A DNA stretch of 64,000 bases from Vampirovibrio chlorellavorus (GCF_003149375.1 NZ_QFWH01000010.1:41685-105684); one strand, 5' to 3'; shown: positions 52,088-61,332, counted from the stretch's first letter. Numbers and translations: made by a program. Notes: generated by a model not told the origin, from the letters alone.

Positions 52088-53902
52088 TCAGGTATGGGTG
52101 AGCAGCTCCTGATACTCGTAAAACTGCCGATACAGGCCCGCGTGCTGCAACAATTCCAGATGAGTACCCTGCTGCACAATGCGCCCCTGCTCCATGACCA
52201 GAATGCGATCGGCCTGCTGAATGGTAGACAGCCGGTGGGCCACCACCAACACGGTACGATCCGCCATGACCTGATCCATGGCCGTTTGCACCAGTTCTTC
52301 GGTCACCGGATCAATGGCCGAGGTGGCTTCATCCAACACCAAAATAGCCGGATCGTGGTAGACAGCCCGGGCAAAGAGCAACAACTGCTTTTCTCCGGCG
52401 GACAAGTTCTTGCCCCGCTCTTCCAGCACTGTTTCAAAACCCTGTGGCAGGCGTTCAATGACTGACAAGGCTTTGCTTTTCTCAGCGGCCTGACGCAAGG
52501 CGGGCAATAAATCCGGCTGATAGGGTTCCAGGGCAATGTTTTCGCTCACCCTGCGGGAAAACAGAAAGTCATCCTGCTGAATGGAGACAATATTGCGGCG
52601 CAGGGCGTGTAAATTCCAGTCCCGCACATCCCGGCCATCCAGCTTCAACGATCCGCTGGTCACATCATAAAAGCGCAACAGCAACTTAATCAGCGTGGTT
52701 TTCCCCGCCCCGGAGGGCCCCACAATGGCGATTTTCTCACCGGGACGGATGTGCAAGCTGATATCTTTCAGGATGCGGTGCTGGGGGTTGTAGCCAAAAC
52801 TGACCTGCTCCAGATCGATGGCCCCCGTGGCCTTGGGTACAGGATCGATGGCGGCTTCTTGCGCCAGTTGGCGGTGCTGTAAATCCGGCTGCTCCTGAAA
52901 CAGGGCCATGACCTTATCGATCGAGGCCAAGCCCGATTGCAGGATGCTGTACTTCTCGCTGACATCTTCCACCGGCTCAAACATTTTGCGCACAAACAGG
53001 AAAAAGCCCACCAAAGCCCCAATGGTCAGGGTGCCGCTATGCACCTGCAAGCCCCCCAACCACAGCACCAGCACCAGCGTAATCAGGGTCATAAACTCCA
53101 CCACGGCGTTAAAAGCGGTGGAGTAAAAAATGGAATCGAGACCACTTTGCAAGTTACTGCGGTTGAGGGCCTCAAAATGGCTGTAGTTTTTGGCTTCCCG
53201 CCGATAGAGCTGCACCAGTTCCATCCCGGCGAAATTTTCCTGCAAAAAGGCATTGATGCGGGCCGCTTTCACCCGAATGTCATCGTAGGCATGCCGGGCC
53301 CGGGTGCGAAAAAACTCCATCAGGGAGAGCAGCACCAACATGGTGAAGACCGTGACCAGTGCCAACTGCCAATCCATCACCAGCATGCCAGCCAAGGCTC
53401 CCACGATCATGGCCAAGTCCGCCAATATGGCCAACCCGCCCGAAGACAGCATCTCGCTGAGGTTCTCGATATCGGAGGTCAGCCGGGTGACCAGCTTGCC
53501 CAGGGGATGCTTGTGGTAAAAGCGGGGCGACAGGGTTTGATAGTGCCGGTATAAATCGGTGCGCAAATCTCGAATGATTTTTTGGCCGGTATTCTGCGAT
53601 TCGGCCATTTGCAGATAGCGCACCCCGTAATTAATCAGCAACAGCAGTCCAAAACCACCCGCATAGACAAATAACTGGCTGAGCTGTCCGGCCCGAATGG
53701 GGCCATCAATGGCAAATCGAATGATAAAGGTTTGCCCCATTTCCACCAACGAAATGATCGGTAGCAACAATAAAGAGATCAGCAAGGACTTTTTGTAGAC
53801 CCGCATGTAGGGCCACAGCTTGCCCAGCAGCATTAAATCCTTCAGGCCCGATTCTCGCCGCTCCGAGGCTTTAACCGGTACTGCCAGCACGTCCATGCTC
53901 AT
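52088..53902 (-). CDS. ABC exporter half-transporter, catalytic-Glu subunit
   Basis: 604 residues: a type IV exporter membrane domain with six helices, then a nucleotide-binding domain with Walker A GPSGAGKTTL, Walker B/catalytic Glu LVLDEATSAID and an H-loop AHRLS. Its signature is LSAGEKQ instead of LSGGQ. It pairs with the adjacent 681-residue half-transporter (stop/start overlap ATGA), forming a heterodimer with one consensus and one degenerate ATP site, like TmrAB or BmrCD. Substrate is unknown; drugs or lipids are typical. Confidence 0.92.
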   Translation of the reverse strand: MSMDVLAVPVKASERRESGLKDLMLLGKLWPYMRVYKKSLLISLLLLPIISLVEMGQTFIIRFAIDGPIRAGQLSQLFVYAGGFGLLLLINYGVRYLQMAESQNTGQKIIRDLRTDLYRHYQTLSPRFYHKHPLGKLVTRLTSDIENLSEMLSSGGLAILADLAMIVGALAGMLVMDWQLALVTVFTMLVLLSLMEFFRTRARHAYDDIRVKAARINAFLQENFAGMELVQLYRREAKNYSHFEALNRSNLQSGLDSIFYSTAFNAVVEFMTLITLVLVLWLGGLQVHSGTLTIGALVGFFLFVRKMFEPVEDVSEKYSILQSGLASIDKVMALFQEQPDLQHRQLAQEAAIDPVPKATGAIDLEQVSFGYNPQHRILKDISLHIRPGEKIAIVGPSGAGKTTLIKLLLRFYDVTSGSLKLDGRDVRDWNLHALRRNIVSIQQDDFLFSRRVSENIALEPYQPDLLPALRQAAEKSKALSVIERLPQGFETVLEERGKNLSAGEKQLLLFARAVYHDPAILVLDEATSAIDPVTEELVQTAMDQVMADRTVLVVAHRLSTIQQADRILVMEQGRIVQQGTHLELLQHAGLYRQFYEYQELLTHT

Positions 53903-55944
53903 GAGGCCGCCCCCTCGGACGCGTTTTCCAGCAACGCCGCCAACGCCTCATCCTCTTCACCTGCAGACGCAATCGGCTTATCACCGCCCGTTTCGCCATC
54001 CAGCCCCCAATCCCCCAGAGAGGCCCGCAGTTCTTGCAGGCGGTTTAAATTCTGGTACAAGGGCTGGGTGGCCAGCAATTCGGTATGGGTGCCCACGGCC
54101 AGAATTTTGCCCGCATCCATCAGCACCACCCGATCGCACAGGCTGACCAGCGAAAAGCGATGGGTGGCTATCAGGGTGGTTTTATCGGAAAACACCTTTC
54201 TGGCCCGCAAGGCGGAGACGATATTGCGCTCGGTGTCCGCATCCACATTGGAGACCGGATCATCCAGCACCAGCACTTTGGCATCCATTAAAATGGCCCG
54301 GGCCAGGGCCACCCGCTGACGCTGGCCGCCAGAGAGCATCAAGCCCCGCTCCCCCACCAGCGTTTGATACTGCTGGGGCAAGCCCTGAATGTCCAGATGC
54401 ACGCTGGCCGTCTGGGCGGCTTGCACAATGCTGGGCTGCTCCGGGGCAGGCTGGGCTTTGCCGTTGTTTTCCAGCAACTCCGGCTGACCAAAGGCAATGT
54501 TTTGCTGCACCGAGGTGGAAAACAGGAAGCTGGCCTGAGGCATAAACACCATATAGGCCCGTAACGCCTCCAGTGGAATCTGGGTGATGTCCTGCCCATC
54601 CAGAAAAATGGTCTTTTCGGGCACTTCCAACACACGTGGCAACAGGCGCAACAGGGTGGATTTTCCGCTGCCCACCGAGCCCACCAAGGCCACTGTTTCT
54701 CCGGGACGAATGGTTAAACTGACATCCCGCAACACCGCCTGCCGGTTCTGTTGGGCCTCTGGGGCTGACATTTCCAGGGTTTCTGTCTCGAAAGCCTCTG
54801 GCTCTGAGGTGGGTGGAGAGGGCTTGGCATAGGGATTGTTATAGGCAAAGGTCAGGTTACGAATCTCGATTTCCCCCCGAACGGGCGAATCAGTTGAAAC
54901 GGATTCAGAACCGTCCTGAATATTGGGCTGGGCGCTAAAGACTTCATCCAGCCGTTGTAAGGCCGCTGTGCCCTGCTGAAAAATGGAAATAGTCCAGCCC
55001 AGGGCCATAGTGGGCCAGGCCAGATGCTCCAGGTACATGGTGAAGGCCACAAAGCCACCCCAGTCCAATTGTTTTTCAATGACCTGCCAGCCGCCCACCA
55101 GCAAGACTAAGCCGGTACTAATGCCGCTGAGGCCCGCCAGCAGCATAAACAGCAAAATGCGCTCGTGAATCAGCCGGGTATAAGCACCAAAATAGGAGTC
55201 GCAAACTGTTTGAAAGCGCTGATTCTCCTGAGCTTCCCGCACATAGGACTGAATGACCATCATGCCGTTCAGGTTTTCCTGAGCCACCGTGCTGATTTCC
55301 CCCAGTACGGTTTGCACATCGTAGAAGCCCTGACGCACTTTTTTACTAATTTTGCCCATAAACACAATCACAATGGGGTACAGCAGGAAGGTGACCATGG
55401 CCAGCTTCCAGTTCAGGCTCAACATCATGGGAATGGTCAGCGTATAGGCCAGCAAGGTGTTCACCCCCAGCATAATGCCGCCGCCAGTGAGGTACTTGGT
55501 GGCGTCCACGTCGTTGGTCATGCGGGACATCAGCTCCCCCGGCGGGTGGGCGGCGAAATAGCTGACGGGCATCTTGAGCAAGTGGCCATACAGCTGATTG
55601 CGCAGGTCAAATTCCAGACGACGGCCAGCCCCCAATAAATAGTGACGAGAGGCCACCCGGCAGATCAGCACCAGCACGGCCAGCCCGGCAATAACCCACA
55701 GATGACTGTAAAAGCCCTGCCACAGCAGGTCGGGCGCTGTCTTGATTTGTGCGTCTGCCGGTTGGTAGATGGCCTGAATGGCATCCACGGCCGCTTTAAT
55801 TTGCAGGGGGATGAGCAGGCCCAGCCCATTGGTAAAACCCAAGGCCAACACGCCCAGGGCCAATTCGGTTTTGTAGCGCAGGAAAATGGTCCGGTATTTT
55901 TTTAATAGACCCCAGAGGGTCATGGGTGGCGAGGCGGTGGTCAC
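53899..55944 (-). CDS. ABC exporter half-transporter, degenerate-site subunit
   Basis: 681 residues. Six-helix membrane domain, Walker A GSVGSGKSTL, canonical signature LSGGQRQRVALARA, but Walker B ends LVLDDPVSNVD, where the catalytic Glu is Asp. This is the classic partner of the 604-residue subunit. A linker (about 375-395, PSPPTSEPEAFETETLEMSA) precedes the ATPase, and an acidic tail ends the protein. GTG start at 55944; the ribosome-binding site is weak. Confidence 0.92.
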   Translation of the reverse strand: MTTASPPMTLWGLLKKYRTIFLRYKTELALGVLALGFTNGLGLLIPLQIKAAVDAIQAIYQPADAQIKTAPDLLWQGFYSHLWVIAGLAVLVLICRVASRHYLLGAGRRLEFDLRNQLYGHLLKMPVSYFAAHPPGELMSRMTNDVDATKYLTGGGIMLGVNTLLAYTLTIPMMLSLNWKLAMVTFLLYPIVIVFMGKISKKVRQGFYDVQTVLGEISTVAQENLNGMMVIQSYVREAQENQRFQTVCDSYFGAYTRLIHERILLFMLLAGLSGISTGLVLLVGGWQVIEKQLDWGGFVAFTMYLEHLAWPTMALGWTISIFQQGTAALQRLDEVFSAQPNIQDGSESVSTDSPVRGEIEIRNLTFAYNNPYAKPSPPTSEPEAFETETLEMSAPEAQQNRQAVLRDVSLTIRPGETVALVGSVGSGKSTLLRLLPRVLEVPEKTIFLDGQDITQIPLEALRAYMVFMPQASFLFSTSVQQNIAFGQPELLENNGKAQPAPEQPSIVQAAQTASVHLDIQGLPQQYQTLVGERGLMLSGGQRQRVALARAILMDAKVLVLDDPVSNVDADTERNIVSALRARKVFSDKTTLIATHRFSLVSLCDRVVLMDAGKILAVGTHTELLATQPLYQNLNRLQELRASLGDWGLDGETGGDKPIASAGEEDEALAALLENASEGAAS

Positions 55945-56074
55945 GTTCTTACATCAGCTTTACATCAGCCCGATACAGATTAGAAAGGCATATCCCATTT
56001 TACGGGGGCAGGGCTGATTCCGTCCAGTAATGCGGGCTGAGCGCTTCAAGGCAGAGGGGGATCTGGATAAGGCA

Positions 56075-56103
56075 TTGACACGCCCCCCGGTTTGATTCAT
56101 AAC
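56075..56103 (+). promoter_or_regulatory. Probable tRNA-Val promoter
   Basis: TTGACA (56075-56080) and CATAAC (56098-56103) are 17 nt apart, about 40 nt before the tRNA. The -10 is only a moderate match. Confidence 0.45.
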
Positions 56104-56143
56104 TATGCTTGTAGCTAGTTAGAATTTCTGGTTGCGACCTCAT

Positions 56144-56219
56144 GGGCGATTGGCGCAGTTGGTAGCGCATCACATTGACATTGTGGAGGTCACTGGTTCG
56201 AGTCCAGTATCGCCCACCA
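56144..56219 (+). tRNA. tRNA-Val (anticodon GAC)
   Basis: 76 nt with the CCA end encoded. Acceptor stem GGGCGAT/ATCGCCC, D arm GCGCAGTTGGTAGCGC, anticodon stem TCACA/TGTGG around loop TTGACAT (anticodon GAC, Val), T arm ACTGG-TTCGAGT-CCAGT. A hairpin (56223-56252) follows. This is the boundary of the AT-richer island. Confidence 0.95.
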
Positions 56220-56571
56220 TACTCTCCCAAGGGTTTCAGGGATTGGGGAGAGAGTTCCAAAAAAGCTCATGGGACACTGATGGGACACTCGCCATCAACT
56301 GTCCCCAGTTAATGTACATCCCCATCTTTCGGCTAGCAAACCACTACAAAAAAACAATCACCCTTTTTTCAAACCAGCCTTCTTGCTGAGTTTATGACCT
56401 GTGAACCATGTATACAAAACTTGAGCCTAGCCACTTCCTTGAACCTAATGCTATAAAATTGTCTTAGACACTTCTGTGAGCCTTTAAGCTCAAGAGAGGT
56501 TGTCATAAGCTATGCTTTCGATTATAGCCATAAACCCCTAGCTACATGTAAGTATGTTTTGAAAAGGAAAG
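56220..56571. other. Spacer between tRNA-Val and the restriction-modification cluster
   Basis: 352 bases without a gene. A hairpin CTCTCCCAA/TTGGGGAGAG follows the tRNA, then a TGGGACAC direct repeat (two copies 12 nt apart, near 56270-56289), and then AT-rich sequence with the methyltransferase promoter. No integrase or attachment duplicate is visible. Confidence 0.5.
56500..56528 (+). promoter_or_regulatory. Promoter of the restriction-modification cluster (TTGTCA - 17 nt - TATAGC)
   Basis: TTGTCA (56500-56505) and TATAGC (56523-56528) have 17-nt spacing and would give a leader of about 37 nt. Confidence 0.55.
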
Positions 56572-57906
56572 ATGATGGGCCAGAATAAAAAAAGATTGCT
56601 TTCCTTATTTTCAGGCTGTGGAGGTATGGATCTTGGCTTTGAAGGAGGATTTAAGGTTCCTTTAGTCTCTATTGGCAAAGGACAAAAGGACTGGATCTCC
56701 AAAAACCACGGCAATGGCTGGGCCACGTTAAAAGAAACCAGTTTTCAGACAGTCTTCGCTAATGATATCGAAAGAGCGGCCAAGGCCGCTTGGGAGCCTT
56801 ACTTTAAAGAAAAGCGAGGCAATTCTGAGGCTGTCTTTATACATGGCAGCATTGTCGATTTAGTAAAAGCGCATAAATCAGGGGAGTTTTCATTCCCATC
56901 TGATATTGACATCGTTACAGGAGGGTTTCCCTGTCAAGACTTTAGCGTGGCAGGAAAACGTAAAGGGTTCGCATCTCATAAGTCCCATAAAGGAGCTCTC
57001 ATTGAGCCTGAAATGGACTGCCCCACAGAAGAGAATAGAGGCGTTTTATACAAATGGATGCGAGAAGTTATCGCCATTACGCTTCCTAAAATGTTTATAG
57101 CTGAAAATGTCAAAGGGCTAGTCAGTCTTCCAGACGCCCAAGCCATTATCTCTCAAGACTTTTCAGATGTAGGGGGAGGGTATCATGTTGTATCCCCTAG
57201 AGTATTGCACGCCGCAAGGTATGGGGTCCCTCAGACTAGAGAGCGTGTTATTTTTATCGGCTTCAGGAAAGACACTCTTAAGCCTGGAGTCCTAGAAAAA
57301 CTTCAAGAGTTGGATACTTTCCCAGAAATGGACCCCTATCCTTCTCCTACCCATTTTTTACCGGGAGATTTCACCTCATCAAAGAAGAATACAGCTTTGC
57401 GGCCTTTTGTGTCCGTTGGAAGTGTCTTGAGAGACCTTCCAGAGCCTGACCTGTCTGACGATCTATCCCATCAGGGGTATTCAAAAGCTAAATTTATGGG
57501 GGCTCACTGCCAAGGACAAAAAGAAATTAATTTGAACTTACCCGGCCCTACTATTCGTTCTGAGCACCACGGGAATATAGAATTCAGAAGACTATCGGTT
57601 GAACACAACGGTAACAATACGACAGAATTGCAAAATGGTCTTGCCGAAAGAAGGCTTTCGGTAAGGGAGTGCGCAAGAATACAAACCTTTCCAGACGATA
57701 TGGAATTTGTTAGAAAGCTAGATCCAAAAGACTGGAGAAAGCTTAGCATCACTGAAGGCTATAAGCTTGTTGGTAATGCGGTTCCGCCTTTACTTGCCTT
57801 CAATCTTGCTAAAAGAATAGAAACCTTATGGGACACTATATTTGAGGAAAGCGTAAATGATAATCAGCGAGAGCTGTCCAAGGAAAGAATTCGAGCGCTT
57901 GCTTAA
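56572..57906 (+). CDS. DNA C5-cytosine methyltransferase (type II modification enzyme)
   Basis: 444 residues. Motif I LSLFSGCGGMDLGFEGG, motif IV with catalytic Cys121 in GGFPCQDFS, motif VI IAENVKGL, motif VIII RYGVPQTRERVIFIG, and the C-terminal motifs RECARIQTFPDDMEF and YKLVGNAVPPLLAFNLAKRI. The target-recognition region lies about residues 245-345; its recognition sequence cannot be read. AAGGAAAG precedes the ATG. The 3' end overlaps the nuclease gene by 50 nt. AT-rich relative to the core genome. Confidence 0.95.
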   Translation: MMGQNKKRLLSLFSGCGGMDLGFEGGFKVPLVSIGKGQKDWISKNHGNGWATLKETSFQTVFANDIERAAKAAWEPYFKEKRGNSEAVFIHGSIVDLVKAHKSGEFSFPSDIDIVTGGFPCQDFSVAGKRKGFASHKSHKGALIEPEMDCPTEENRGVLYKWMREVIAITLPKMFIAENVKGLVSLPDAQAIISQDFSDVGGGYHVVSPRVLHAARYGVPQTRERVIFIGFRKDTLKPGVLEKLQELDTFPEMDPYPSPTHFLPGDFTSSKKNTALRPFVSVGSVLRDLPEPDLSDDLSHQGYSKAKFMGAHCQGQKEINLNLPGPTIRSEHHGNIEFRRLSVEHNGNNTTELQNGLAERRLSVRECARIQTFPDDMEFVRKLDPKDWRKLSITEGYKLVGNAVPPLLAFNLAKRIETLWDTIFEESVNDNQRELSKERIRALA

Positions 57907-58948
57907 AGACGCTCATGAGGCAATGAACGAGTCCGCCCACCTGGAAGAAACTTATTTCCTTACAAGAGGCGCTCAGAAGCTAGAGGATGATTTACACAAA
58001 CAGCTCCTACTAACAGCCAAAGGCACTTCTTTCGAAAATAATATACACCTCATATCAGGCTTCCGCTTTCCTGATATTGTGGCCAGAATAAATGAGAGTC
58101 GGGGATTTGGGATTGAAGTTAAAACCACAAAAAAGAATGACTGGAAATGCATTGGCAATAGCGTTTTAGAGTCAACCAGAGAAAAAGGCATTGAAAGAAT
58201 TTATCTCTTTTTTGGCAAGCTTCATCCTCCTGTCAGCTTCAAATATCGCTTATATCAAGACTGCCTGCCAGAAGTTTCTGTAACACACTCTCCACGTTAT
58301 CAAATTGACATGGGTTTGCCTCCTGGACAGTCAATTTTCGACAAAATGGGTATTTCCTACGATGCGCTTCAAGAAGGTGGAGAAACTATTAAAACAATAA
58401 TAAATTACTATAAAAGGATTTACGGTAAGGAAAGAGTTTGGTGGATTACTGAAGATAACGAAGAAGAAAAAGCTTTAGACTTTAAAATTAAAATTTTGTC
58501 TGAATTCCCTAAACCTGAAAGAGCCCGACTCCTCTGCCAAATAATGGCTCTCTTTCCCATAATCCTGATTGATAGTAACGAGGACAATACCAAGTATTAC
58601 AGGGCTTCTGCTTGGCTTCTTAGACAAGGGATAACAGACCCTGCCCTAAGAGACAAATTCTCAGCAAGTGGTAGAAAAGACATACCTATTAAAGATAAAG
58701 TAGTAAATGTTCCCAGAGTTTTGTTTAATCTTATAAAAAATCTAGAAACAATAATAGAAGAACTACACGCTTTAGATGAAGAGAGCCTCAAAGAAGCTTG
58801 GGACACAGAAACAATTGGACCCAATCGCTTGATTGACTGGATTAATATTACAACCCCCTTGATTCAATCCAACTTTAAAAACAAAGAAGCTGATGGCAGA
58901 ATCTTTTTAGAATATTTCAATGAGAAATGCCACGAAATAAAGATATAA
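57857..58948 (+). CDS. Type II restriction endonuclease, PD-(D/E)XK fold
   Basis: 363 residues, unrecognised by name. The catalytic core is visible: FPD (Asp73), then EVK (Glu87-Lys89) in RFPDIVARINESRGFGIEVK, as in PD-(D/E)XK nucleases. N- and C-terminal helical regions have no other assignment. It starts inside the methyltransferase gene behind AGGAAAG and ends inside vsr, so the three are a translationally coupled unit. Such tight packing keeps methylation made first. Confidence 0.85.
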   Translation: MIISESCPRKEFERLLKDAHEAMNESAHLEETYFLTRGAQKLEDDLHKQLLLTAKGTSFENNIHLISGFRFPDIVARINESRGFGIEVKTTKKNDWKCIGNSVLESTREKGIERIYLFFGKLHPPVSFKYRLYQDCLPEVSVTHSPRYQIDMGLPPGQSIFDKMGISYDALQEGGETIKTIINYYKRIYGKERVWWITEDNEEEKALDFKIKILSEFPKPERARLLCQIMALFPIILIDSNEDNTKYYRASAWLLRQGITDPALRDKFSASGRKDIPIKDKVVNVPRVLFNLIKNLETIIEELHALDEESLKEAWDTETIGPNRLIDWINITTPLIQSNFKNKEADGRIFLEYFNEKCHEIKI

Positions 58949-59364
58949 CATCTCGAATTATGAAAACCATCAAGTCTAAAGGGACTAAACCGGAGCTCCT
59001 TTTAGGCAAAGCTTTATGGGCCGATGGACTACGCTACAGGAAGCACTATAAGATTAAAGGCCGTCCAGACTTTGTTTTTGTTGGCACCAAGGTGGCCGTT
59101 TTTTGTGATGGTGATTTCTGGCATGGCAATAACTGGAGCTTGAGAGGCCTAGCAAGCCTAGAGGAAGAGTTACTTAGCTATAGTGAATTTTGGGTAACTA
59201 AAATAAAGCGAAATGTCGCAAGAGACTTGGAAACTAATAAAATTTTAGAGCAAGAAGGTTGGCTGGTTCTTAGATTCTGGGAAAGCGAGATTTACACAAA
59301 CATCGAAATAATCGTCCAAAAAATCAAAGAGGCTATAAACTCAAGAAAACATACAGCCGATTAA
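58927..59364 (+). CDS. vsr: Very-short-patch repair endonuclease Vsr
   Basis: Nicks T:G mismatches that arise when 5-methylcytosine deaminates, limiting mutation at the partner methylase sites. 145 residues: TSRIMKTIKSKGTKPELLLG, GRPDFVF with catalytic Asp48, AVFCDGDFWHGNNW and KIKRNVARDLETNKILEQEG. It overlaps the nuclease gene by 22 nt. Its presence next to a C5 methyltransferase is the expected pairing. Confidence 0.95.
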   Translation: MPRNKDITSRIMKTIKSKGTKPELLLGKALWADGLRYRKHYKIKGRPDFVFVGTKVAVFCDGDFWHGNNWSLRGLASLEEELLSYSEFWVTKIKRNVARDLETNKILEQEGWLVLRFWESEIYTNIEIIVQKIKEAINSRKHTAD

Positions 59365-59393
59365 GTAAAGCCTCTTTTGATTTCAAGCCTTAA

Positions 59394-59924
59394 CTATCGG
59401 TTCCAAAATACTTGTACTTGGCCATATTCCGGCTCAAGGGTGAAAATATCCCCGCTCAGCTCCATGTCTCTGGCCATGGCGGCATAGTCAATATATCCCC
59501 GGATATGCTCGGGGACTTGCTCCAGTCCGCCGGTCTCCTCGGTCAAGGAAGCAGCAAAGTCTTCTAGGCTGGCATAGCATCCAGCGTATTGTTCTTCCAT
59601 GGTCTGTCGGGCTTCCTCAAGGTCGCCGCCAAAATGGACAATCAACTCAGAAGCCAAAGGACCATGCTCTTGAATGAACTCAGCCATGGCGGTTACGGTC
59701 TCCAAGTTCTGATACTCAGACAAGAAGGCAGAGCCAAAGCCCTCATAGTCGTGAATCGCCCATTCCTCGGCATCGGGTTCAGGAGAGGTCTCTAGCATGG
59801 TCTTGATCGAATCTTGTAGGGTATCCACATCATCACAAGGCATCCATCGCCCATGCAGCTTACCGGCGTTATAAGCGGACAAACAGGCCACATAAATTCT
59901 TGGGGTTAGTTGTTCTCCTGCCAT
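59394..59924 (-). CDS. ardA: Antirestriction protein ArdA
   Basis: 176-residue DNA mimic that blocks type I restriction enzymes. PRIYVACLSAYNAGKLHGRW, EEWAIHDYEGFGSAFLSEYQ, EFIQEHGPLASEL, EEQYAGCYASLEDFAASLTE and RGYIDYAAMARDMELSGDIF match the ArdA pattern across its length, and the protein is strongly acidic as expected. ATG 59924 has GGAG upstream; the TTG at 59939 is unlikely. It faces the restriction-modification cluster tail to tail. Its base composition is closer to the core than that of the cluster. ArdA is typical of conjugative elements. Confidence 0.92.
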   Translation of the reverse strand: MAGEQLTPRIYVACLSAYNAGKLHGRWMPCDDVDTLQDSIKTMLETSPEPDAEEWAIHDYEGFGSAFLSEYQNLETVTAMAEFIQEHGPLASELIVHFGGDLEEARQTMEEQYAGCYASLEDFAASLTEETGGLEQVPEHIRGYIDYAAMARDMELSGDIFTLEPEYGQVQVFWNR

Positions 59925-60497
59925 TTTCAATTTCTCCAAAGGCTTGAACTGCTACGCATCGGCTAAAATAGGCACACTGCGCCATTTTTTAACCGGCTGA
60001 CCTTATAGCGGGTTCCTCTGTGGAAGGCATGAAATGTCAGGACTGGCTGAAGAATGAAGCCACCCGAAGGGCTTGGTCTTGATGTTTCAGGAATGGAGCA
60101 GACAATACCCAGCGAAGGGCAGCAGGTTAATGAGCCCCACATGCGGGAGGGGGCGACGCAGGGAGTGGACCATGCGCATCAGCCCTAAACAACAAGCACA
60201 GACCTACCCCATGGTCCGCTCATCGCATAGCACCCGGTGCCCAACGAGGCACCCGCTTAAAAGCCTCTAGGGCAGCTTCTGCTGGATAGCTATGCGGCTT
60301 TCTGCATCTACTCTATGAGCTGGCTTAAGAGTTTTAAATTACGTAATCAGCACCGCCACACATACATCCCCTCCATTAAGCCCTTATTTGGACAAATAAA
60401 CGTCACGCCGCAACCCTAGAAGATCTGTAGAATGGCAATATGAAGGAAAACATAGTTTTTATATGATTATAGGTCTTAAAGTTACAGGTCATTTCAA
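59925..60497. other. 573-bp spacer, no credible gene
   Basis: Short frames only. One hairpin, GGTGCC (60236-60241) with GGCACC (60248-60253), is present. The right end is AT-rich with TATGAT near the membrane protein start. Otherwise nothing recognisable. Confidence 0.45.
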
Positions 60498-61220
60498 ATG
60501 CAAACGCAATATTTAGACAAACCATTTCCCAAAGACTTTGGATTGACAAGTGAACAAGTTGAAGTCGTCAATAAAAAAATCTTTAGCCAGCAAAACCAAC
60601 CCTTGATATTCTCTTTGGCTTGGTTGTTTGGCATAGCTTTTGCAATTTACATGTATTTGAAGGTTCAGCATATTGTTACAGCTCTTGTTATTGCGGGCTT
60701 TTTTGGATGGCTCCCTTCGGTAGTTATTGCAGTAATTCTCGTTTATCTTTTGGGCAGGTTAGAGGATTCGATACTGGGATTTTATGTACCTCACTACTCG
60801 TCCATAGTCCAATATAGAAAAGCTTTACAAGCCTATGAGGCACAAGAGCTGAAACTTAAAAACTTTGCGGATAGGCTACAGAAAATCATTAATGATTATG
60901 CGGCTGTTATGGAAGAGGGTGGACCCTCTCTTTTCGGTTGTCGTGACATATCTGTATTGCCTTACAGCAAGGACGTAATCAAACAAGCTCTGTTAGCAGG
61001 GCTGCGCCAAGCTGAGAGAATAGGCGACTTGCGATATAAGGACGCCCTCATTGCTGGGTATTTGTGCTTAGCGGAATATCAGTCTGGAATAAAGTCAGAC
61101 AGGGAAGTTAATTGGAATACTTTTGAAAATACTCCGACAGGACGTACAGAATTATTTAAGGCTTTGGAAGGGGCAAAGAAATTCAAAGATGCCGAAATAA
61201 TAGAGAGAGAGACCAACTGA
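60498..61220 (+). CDS. Two-TM membrane protein of unknown function, possibly frameshifted at its 3' end
   Basis: 240 residues with two hydrophobic helices (PLIFSLAWLFGIAFAIYMYL and ALVIAGFFGWLPSVVIAVIL, VYLL) and a long helical cytoplasmic part (QYRKALQAYEAQELKLKNFA, DRLQKIINDYAAVMEEGG). No family recognised. It ends in a (GA)5 tract (61203-61212); loss of one GA would continue the frame for 39 codons to 61332 with sensible residues (DQLIFELRKQGYWTSEDDKA). Flanked by ardA and degraded sequence, inside the island. Confidence 0.6.
   Translation: MQTQYLDKPFPKDFGLTSEQVEVVNKKIFSQQNQPLIFSLAWLFGIAFAIYMYLKVQHIVTALVIAGFFGWLPSVVIAVILVYLLGRLEDSILGFYVPHYSSIVQYRKALQAYEAQELKLKNFADRLQKIINDYAAVMEEGGPSLFGCRDISVLPYSKDVIKQALLAGLRQAERIGDLRYKDALIAGYLCLAEYQSGIKSDREVNWNTFENTPTGRTELFKALEGAKKFKDAEIIERETN
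61203..61212. repeat. (GA)5 dinucleotide tract at a putative frameshift
   Basis: Five GA units sit seven codons before a stop. With (GA)4 the codons run GAG AGA GAC CAA CTG ATC and stay open to TAG at 61330-61332. Confidence 0.5.
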
Positions 61221-61332
61221 TCTTTGAGCTGCGAAAGCAGGGCTATTGGACTAGTGAGGATGACAAGGCATTTACAAGCACCTTTGAAAAAATGAAAGAA
61301 CAAGCTAATAAACAATACGGTCTGGATTTATA

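Noticed and set aside
56144..56219. Second copy of the tRNA 3' end (att site) further right
   Set aside because: I looked for the T-arm and acceptor sequence in 56220-64000 and found none; the island end is probably beyond the window.
60073..60270. 65-codon plus-strand frame after ardA
   Set aside because: No ribosome-binding site, no recognisable composition and a hairpin inside it.
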